DNA from: Rhodospirillales bacterium
GTDB taxonomy: Bacteria; Pseudomonadota; Alphaproteobacteria; BOG-932; Roseiterribacteraceae
NCBI GenBank assembly: GCA_028291345.1
Contig: JAQGIF010000003.1
Coordinates: forward strand, 1-47,442
Length of the DNA stretch: 47,442 bases
Reading direction: 5' to 3'
Shown: positions 42,186 to 47,442 of the stretch, piece after piece
Numbering within the stretch: position 1 is the first letter of the stretch
Layout of the letters: each line of letters opens with the position of its first letter
Translations under genes and position numbers: made by a program
Notes under the pieces: generated by a model
Database searches by the model: none
What the model was told of the DNA's origin: nothing
The model's input: only the letters and a program-made list of their open reading frames with translations

Positions 42186-45100
42186 GTGGGTATCGTAAAA
42201 TTCGCGCTGCGCTTCCCGCACACATTCTATGTCGTCGCCGTCCTCATCCTGTTTCTGGGCATCAGCGCGATCGTCACGACCCCGACCGACATCTTCCCGC
42301 AGATCCGCATCCCGGTGGTCAGCGTCATCTGGCAATATACCGCCCTCAGCCCCGACGAGATGGAAGCACGCGTCGCGACCTATAGCGAGTATTCGATCAG
42401 CTCGACCGTCAACGGCATCAAGGACATGGAATCCCAGACCCTGTCCGGGATCGTCGTCCAGAAGATCTATTTCCAGCCAAACGTGAATCTGGAACTGGCG
42501 ATCTCGCAGATTGTCTCGGCGACTAACTCGATCCGCGCCTTGATGCCGCCCGGAATCAACCCGCCGGTCATTGTACAGTTCAACGCCTCCAGCGTGCCGA
42601 TCCTCCAGCTCAGCCTGAGTTCCGACCAGCTCAACGAGCAGCAGCTTTACGATTACGGCATCTACCAGGTGCGCCAACAGCTCGCACCGATCCCCGGCAT
42701 CACGCTGCCGACGCCCTACGGCGGCAAATATCGCCAGATCATGGTCGATCTCGACCCGAAGGCCTTGCTGGCCCAGGGCTTAACCCCGACCGACGTCACC
42801 AACGCCGTGAACGCGCAGAATCTGACCGTTCCCTCGGGGGATGCGAAGATCGGCGACAAGCAATATATCGTCAAGCTGAACGCCCAGCCGCAGACCGTGG
42901 CGGCCTTGAACGACATCCCCATTCGCCAGGTCAACGGCACGACCGTCTATCTGCGCGACGTCGCACATGTGCGCGACGCCTGGGCGGTTCAGCAGAATAT
43001 CGTGCGGACCGGCGGCAAGCGCTCGGTCCTGCTCACGATCATCAAAAACGGCGAAGCTTCGACGCTGGACGTAGTTAATCGGGTCAAGGCGGCACTGCCC
43101 GGCGTGCGCGCCGCGGCCCCGCCCGGCATGGAAATCAAGGAGCTGTTCGACCAGTCCGTCTTCGTCAGCGATTCGATCAACGCCGTGCTGCGCGAGGGCG
43201 CGATCGCCGCCGGCCTGACAGCGCTGATGATCCTGATGTTCCTGGGGTCCTGGCGCTCGACCGTGGTGGTCATGGTGTCGATCCCGCTGTCGATCCTGAC
43301 CTCCATCGCGATCCTGTCGGCGCTTGGCGAAACCATCAACACGATGACCTTAGGTGGCCTGGCGCTCGCGGTCGGCATACTGGTCGACGATTCGACCGTG
43401 ACGATAGAGAACACTCACCGGCTGCTCGATGACGGCCATCCGTTCGACCGCGGCGTGCTGGAAGGCGCAGCCGGGATCGCGGTGCCGACCCTGGTCTCCA
43501 CCCTCGCCATCTCCTGCGTGTTCATCTCGGTCGTCTTCCTGGACGGGGCGCCGCGCTATCTGTTCACCCCGCAGGGCATGGCAGTAGTGTTCGCGATGCT
43601 GGCGTCATACGGCCTGTCGCGGACCCTGACCCCAATCATTATCCGCACTTTACTGCGCCGCGAGCATGAGCAGAAGCACGACACCGGCCGCAAGGCAGGC
43701 TGGTTCGGCCGCTTCCATGAAGGATTCAATCACCGGTTCGAGCGGTTCCGGACGTTCTATGTCTGGCTGCTGGGGCGGTTGCTTACACGCCGTCTGATCG
43801 TGCCGGCTGTTGCCGGGTCGGTGATCGTCGTCGCGGCCGGTCTGGCGCCCTTCGTCGGGCGGGACTTCTTCCCCAGCGTCGACGCCGGCGTGATCCAGCT
43901 GCATGTCCGTGCGCCTGCCCGCACCCGCATTGAGGAAACCGAGAAGATATTCCAGGCGGTCGAAAACCAGATTCGCGACACCATCCCCGAGAATGAGCGC
44001 GACTTGATACTCGACAATATCGGCCTGCCCCAGCGGACGATCAATCTGGCCTTCACCGACGGCTCGGCCATCGGCGTCAATGACGGCGTGATCCAGGTCG
44101 CGCTGAAACCCGGCCATGCGCCGACTGCGGATTATGTAAAGCGGCTGCGCGAGGAGCTGCCCGCCGCCTTCCCGGATGTGCGTTTCTATTTCCAGCCCGC
44201 CGACATGGTGACGCAGATCCTGAATTTCGGCGTACCGACCCAGGTCGATGTCGAGGTCGTGGGGCACGACCGCGCCAAGAATCTGGAGCTTGCCCAGGAT
44301 TTGCAGCGGCGCATGTCCAACGTTCCCGGCGCAGTGGATGTCCATCTGCAGCAGGAGACCGACGCGCCGGAACTTTACTATTCCATCGACCGGACCCGCG
44401 CGCAGGAACTGGGCCAGACAGTGAGCGCGATCTCCAACAATCTGATGATCAGCCTGAGCTCGTCGGAGCAGGTCTTTCCGAATTTCTGGACCGACACGAA
44501 GGTCGGCATCCCCTATTACTTAGCAGTGCAGACGCCGGAATATCGCATTTCGTCGCTGAACGACTTGAACAATATCGCGCTGAGCTCGACCTCCGGCACC
44601 GGCGCGCCGGTTCCCGACACCCTGGGCAATGTCGCGCAGTTCGAGCGCAAAAGCATCCAGTCGGTCATCAATCATTCGAACGTGCAGCCGGTCTATGACA
44701 TCTACGCCAGCGTGCAGGACCGCGACCTGGGCGGAGTCGCCTCGGCTATCGATAAGATCGTCGCCCAAGAAACGCCGAAGCTTGCGCCCGGCAACCACAT
44801 CGTCGTGCGGGGCCAGATCGAAAGCATGAACTCCGCCTTCTCGCGCCTGACTCTCGGGCTGATCTTCGCGGCGGTGTTCGTCTATCTGCTGATGGTCGTC
44901 AATTTCCAAGATTTCCTGGATCCATTCGTGGTCATACTGGCGCTGCTGGGGGCGGCCTGCGGCATTATCGTGGCCCTGTTCATCACCGGTACGACGCTCA
45001 GCGTGCCATCGCTGATGGGGGCGATCATGTCGATCGGCGTCGCCTCGGCCAATTCGATCCTGCTGGTCACATTCGCCCGCGAACAGAGCCTTGAGGGCAA

Positions 45101-45392
45101 GAGCCCGATAGAGGCCGCCATCGCCGCCGGCGGCACGCGGCTGCGGCCCGTGCTGATGACCGCTGCGGCGATGATCGTCGGAATGCTGCCGATGGCGATC
45201 GGCGGCGCCGGCGAAGAACAGAATGCCGTCCTGGCCCGCGCCGTCATCGGCGGCCTGCTGTTCGGCACTTGCACGACCCTGCTGGTCGTACCCTATCTCT
45301 ATGCCCTGCTCCGCCGCACAGTCGGCGAGCATAAGCGCAATGAAATCGATTTCGGGGAATCCACCCCCAGCGAAAAAGGTCACCTAGCATGA
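42186..45392 (+). CDS. RND efflux pump, inner-membrane permease
   Basis: 1068 residues, full length for a homotrimeric proton-driven HAE/RND transporter. TM1 is near 13–31, with the periplasmic porter domain starting PTDIFPQIRIPVVSVIW. The proton-relay aspartates Asp401–Asp402 lie in VGILVDDSTVTIENT (TM4). A second, symmetric half follows, with LLMVVNFQDFLDPFVVILALLGAACGI and the TM10 stretch MSIGVASANSILLVTFAREQ. Start is GTG, with GGGAGG upstream inside the regulator gene's end. The substrate is unknown. The adaptor gene overlaps its stop as ATGA. Confidence 0.94.
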   Translation: MGIVKFALRFPHTFYVVAVLILFLGISAIVTTPTDIFPQIRIPVVSVIWQYTALSPDEMEARVATYSEYSISSTVNGIKDMESQTLSGIVVQKIYFQPNVNLELAISQIVSATNSIRALMPPGINPPVIVQFNASSVPILQLSLSSDQLNEQQLYDYGIYQVRQQLAPIPGITLPTPYGGKYRQIMVDLDPKALLAQGLTPTDVTNAVNAQNLTVPSGDAKIGDKQYIVKLNAQPQTVAALNDIPIRQVNGTTVYLRDVAHVRDAWAVQQNIVRTGGKRSVLLTIIKNGEASTLDVVNRVKAALPGVRAAAPPGMEIKELFDQSVFVSDSINAVLREGAIAAGLTALMILMFLGSWRSTVVVMVSIPLSILTSIAILSALGETINTMTLGGLALAVGILVDDSTVTIENTHRLLDDGHPFDRGVLEGAAGIAVPTLVSTLAISCVFISVVFLDGAPRYLFTPQGMAVVFAMLASYGLSRTLTPIIIRTLLRREHEQKHDTGRKAGWFGRFHEGFNHRFERFRTFYVWLLGRLLTRRLIVPAVAGSVIVVAAGLAPFVGRDFFPSVDAGVIQLHVRAPARTRIEETEKIFQAVENQIRDTIPENERDLILDNIGLPQRTINLAFTDGSAIGVNDGVIQVALKPGHAPTADYVKRLREELPAAFPDVRFYFQPADMVTQILNFGVPTQVDVEVVGHDRAKNLELAQDLQRRMSNVPGAVDVHLQQETDAPELYYSIDRTRAQELGQTVSAISNNLMISLSSSEQVFPNFWTDTKVGIPYYLAVQTPEYRISSLNDLNNIALSSTSGTGAPVPDTLGNVAQFERKSIQSVINHSNVQPVYDIYASVQDRDLGGVASAIDKIVAQETPKLAPGNHIVVRGQIESMNSAFSRLTLGLIFAAVFVYLLMVVNFQDFLDPFVVILALLGAACGIIVALFITGTTLSVPSLMGAIMSIGVASANSILLVTFAREQSLEGKSPIEAAIAAGGTRLRPVLMTAAAMIVGMLPMAIGGAGEEQNAVLARAVIGGLLFGTCTTLLVVPYLYALLRRTVGEHKRNEIDFGESTPSEKGHLA

Positions 45393-46684
45393 CACCCTAC
45401 GATCACAGCCCGTCGGCTATCGAGGCCTATGGGTTCGTCCCGCATGATCACGCGCTGACCGTGAATAGGAGCGACGTGCGTGACCGTGGCCGCACGCGCC
45501 TGGCGCGCCGGATCGGCTGGGGTACCGCCGTGACATTCGGCGTGCTTCTGGCGTTCGGCGCGGTTCAACACTTTACCAGCCACCATGCCGCCGTCGCGGC
45601 GATGGAGGCGCGGCAACAGGCGGTGCCCAAGGTGCGCGTCGAACCGGTGAAGGTGACCACCGCCCCGCGTGACCTGTCCCTTCCGGGTACAACGATGGCA
45701 TTCGAAAGTGCCACGATCTTTGCCCGGCAAAGCGGCTATGTCGGCGACCGACGAGTCGATATCGGCAGCAAGGTCAAAGCTGGCGATGTGCTGGCAGTCA
45801 TTACCGCCCCCGAAATCGACGACCAGTTGACCCAGGCCCGCGCCCAACTCATCCAGATGCAGGCCGCGCTGAAGCAGGCTCAGGCCAATCATGGCCTGGC
45901 GGCAGCAACCGACCGCCGGACCGTGGAATTGGTGTCACAGGGCTGGCAGTCCAAGCAGCAAGGCGATACCGACCGGGCAAACCTAGACGCCCAGGCCGCT
46001 TCTGTCGGCGTCGCGCAGGCGAACATCTCAGCCCAGCAGGCGCAGGTGGCCCGGCTTGAAAAAGAAAAAGCCTATGAGCAGGTCATCGCGCCATTCGATG
46101 GCGTGATCACCCAGCGCTCGATCGACACCGGCAGTCTGGTCACCGCCGACAGCACGAGCGGCAGTTCCATGTTCGCCATCGCGCGGACGAATGTCCTACG
46201 GGTGCAGATCAATGTACCGCAGGATGCGGTCCCGGGCCTCAAGGAAGGCGTCGTCGCCGACATCACCGTGCCGGAAATGCCCGGCCGCACCTTCACCGGC
46301 CATGTCGCGCGCACCGCCGAGGCGCTGCAGGCCGGCACCCGGACCCTTCTGGTTGAGGTCGATGTCGACAATGCTGACGGCGCGCTGGCCGCCGGCGTTT
46401 ATTGCACTGTGAAGTTCGAAGTGCCGCGTACCAATCCGGTGCTTGAGATTCCGGCCGAAGCGCTGATCTTCAACCGCGACGGCACCCAGGTCGCGGTCTA
46501 TCAGGACGGCAAGGCCAACATCCGTAAGGTCAGCCTGGCCGAGGACGACGGCGATCATGTCGATATCGCGACCGGCCTTCAGCCCAATGATCAAGTCATC
46601 GTCAGCCTGCCGGTTGACCTGACCGACGGCGCGCCGGTCGCGGTGCGGGATATGAAGGCGCAAACGGCGAAGGCGGGATCCTAA
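45389..46684 (+). CDS. RND periplasmic adaptor (membrane fusion protein)
   Basis: 431 residues. The N-terminus has about 45 hydrophilic residues, then one membrane anchor (WGTAVTFGVLLAFGAV). The adaptor fold follows: a lipoyl half-motif FARQSGYVGDRRVDIGSKVKAGDVLAVI, recognised by GSKVKAGDVLAVI, a coiled-coil hairpin of about 100 residues rich in A/Q (QARAQLIQMQAALKQAQAN), the second lipoyl half VIAPFDGVITQRSIDTG, and beta-barrel and membrane-proximal domains. It joins the pump to an outer-membrane channel that is not coded nearby. The order pump-then-adaptor is reversed from acrAB. Confidence 0.92.
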   Translation: MTPYDHSPSAIEAYGFVPHDHALTVNRSDVRDRGRTRLARRIGWGTAVTFGVLLAFGAVQHFTSHHAAVAAMEARQQAVPKVRVEPVKVTTAPRDLSLPGTTMAFESATIFARQSGYVGDRRVDIGSKVKAGDVLAVITAPEIDDQLTQARAQLIQMQAALKQAQANHGLAAATDRRTVELVSQGWQSKQQGDTDRANLDAQAASVGVAQANISAQQAQVARLEKEKAYEQVIAPFDGVITQRSIDTGSLVTADSTSGSSMFAIARTNVLRVQINVPQDAVPGLKEGVVADITVPEMPGRTFTGHVARTAEALQAGTRTLLVEVDVDNADGALAAGVYCTVKFEVPRTNPVLEIPAEALIFNRDGTQVAVYQDGKANIRKVSLAEDDGDHVDIATGLQPNDQVIVSLPVDLTDGAPVAVRDMKAQTAKAGS

Positions 46685-46751
46685 CGGGCAAACCCGCTCT
46701 GCAGATTGCTCAGCGTATCCCACCGTGATCAGATCGCCTTTGGGGCGGTCC

Positions 46752-46780
46752 AGGTCGGTGATCACCATGATCACCGACCT
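46752..46780. terminator. Perfect 13-bp hairpin between convergent genes
   Basis: AGGTCGGTGATCA and TGATCACCGACCT flank a 3-base loop (CCA) in the 193-bp gap between the adaptor and the convergent cyclophilin gene. No T-run follows on either side, so classical intrinsic termination is doubtful. A bidirectional stem that blocks or protects the 3' ends is the likeliest role. Confidence 0.4.
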
Positions 46781-46877
46781 CGATCGACAGAGCCATGATG
46801 CATTCGGCACAGGCCGGCGCGTCCCGGTCAGCCTCGCGCCATAGCCCGTGAAGCCGACCGGTCCGGGTCCGTGGAAA

Positions 46878-47327
46878 TCAGGCTTCCTTGACCTTGGCCG
46901 AGATGATCTTGTCCGGGTCCTTCACCGGCTCGCCGCGCTTGATCTTATCCACATTTGCCATGCCCGAGGTGACTTTGCCCCAGACGGTATATTGCCCGTC
47001 GAGGAACGAGGCATCGCCGAAGCAGATGAAAAACTGGCTGTCACCCGAATCCGGGCTACCTGCACGCGCCATCGAGACCGTACCGCGGCCGTGGGGTTCC
47101 TTGTTGAACTCGGCTTTCAGCTTCTTCCCCGACCCGCCCATGCCGGTGCCGGTCGGATCGCCGGTCTGCGCCATGAAACCTTCTATGACGCGGTGGAACA
47201 CGATCCCGTCATAGAAGCCCTGGCGCACCAGTTCGGTAATGCGGGCGACATGGCCCGGCGCCAGATCTGGCCGGGTTTCGATTTCCACCGGACCCTGGGT
47301 CGTTTCAAGAATAATCGTATCGGCCAT
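46878..47327 (-). CDS. ppiB: Peptidyl-prolyl cis-trans isomerase, cyclophilin type
   Basis: 149 residues, the size of cytoplasmic cyclophilin B, with no signal peptide. Core motifs are GFYDGIVFHRVIEGFMAQTGDPTGTG, recognised by FHRVIEGFMAQTGDPTG with the catalytic arginine, and DSGDSQFFICFGDASFLDGQYTVWGKV, recognised by SQFFICFGDASFLDGQ. It catalyses proline isomerisation during protein folding. A GGAGC site lies 6–8 bases before the ATG. The remaining 115 bases to the window edge encode nothing I can identify. Confidence 0.93.
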   Translation of the reverse strand: MADTIILETTQGPVEIETRPDLAPGHVARITELVRQGFYDGIVFHRVIEGFMAQTGDPTGTGMGGSGKKLKAEFNKEPHGRGTVSMARAGSPDSGDSQFFICFGDASFLDGQYTVWGKVTSGMANVDKIKRGEPVKDPDKIISAKVKEA

Positions 47328-47442
47328 CGGGCGGCTCCTTGCCGTCGTTGATTCGGGAGATTGAGCCCTGCAGAGCAGGACTCACTTGAAGCTGAGATAT
47401 ACCGGCAGACAGAAAAAGCCAACCGATTGCCCTGAAACAGGA

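Noticed and set aside
47328-47442. Possible end of a second cyclophilin gene at the right edge
   Set aside because: Sphingomonads often carry paired cyclophilin genes, but none of the frames read from the edge shows a cyclophilin-like ending.
1-47442. CRISPR array, intact insertion sequence or prophage
   Set aside because: No regularly spaced repeats, transposase genes, terminal inverted repeats or phage structural genes were seen; only the recombinase fragment suggests past mobility.

Overview
The window is GC-rich chromosomal DNA, almost certainly from an alphaproteobacterium of the Sphingomonadales. The best evidence is the compact leftward housekeeping cluster rpoZ–rsh–pdxJ–acpS–lepB–rnc–era–recO followed by parC, together with dapA–smpB divergent from a lytic transglycosylase. 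The lineage is inferred from gene order and protein character; no database search was possible. No tRNA, rRNA, CRISPR array or intact insertion sequence was seen.

Layout. (1) 1–1125: a degraded edge, where a frameshifted short-chain dehydrogenase remnant meets, tail to tail, a truncated tyrosine recombinase. (2) 1220–12630: a glutathione transferase gene, then parC, a toxin–antitoxin remnant, recO, era, rnc, lepB, acpS, pdxJ, rsh, rpoZ and a DNA methyltransferase repair gene, all leftward and often with 4-base stop/start overlaps. (3) 13108–18073: an NYN-domain protein, a DUF885 hydrolase, two small membrane proteins, a secreted protein behind a near-consensus promoter, and an orphan amino-acid-type binding protein. 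(4) 18070–23862: smpB, dapA and three cell-wall genes (Slt-type transglycosylase, DUF882 protein, L,D-transpeptidase). The smpB reading frame is interrupted by an in-frame TAA with a TTG directly after it. (5) 23981–27325: an enoyl-CoA hydratase, an alpha/beta hydrolase and a second gene graveyard, where a TRIC-channel remnant is joined to the end of a PQQ beta-propeller dehydrogenase.

(6) 27456–32658: a complete BMP-type nucleoside ABC importer (binding protein, double ATPase, two permeases; every junction is a 4-base overlap) facing a nucleoside 2-deoxyribosyltransferase, which suggests purine nucleoside uptake and salvage. (7) 32683–40483: a leftward run with an LLM-class oxidoreductase, a triple-repeat Yx(FWY)xxD protein, a Tat-exported DUF1552 protein, a DUF1592-type protein with one CxxCH haem site, and two tandem paralogous exported proteins of unknown family. 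The run starts at a promoter whose spacer is filled by a perfect inverted repeat. This is the best candidate for an undescribed system: an exported, regulated and possibly redox-active module. (8) 40622–47327: a YaiI protein, a small conserved protein, a TetR–RND pump–adaptor operon without an outer-membrane channel, and a cyclophilin.

Core genes are assigned with high confidence. Functions for the exported cluster and the small proteins at 15751–17053 are unknown; only export, composition and context are claimed for them.
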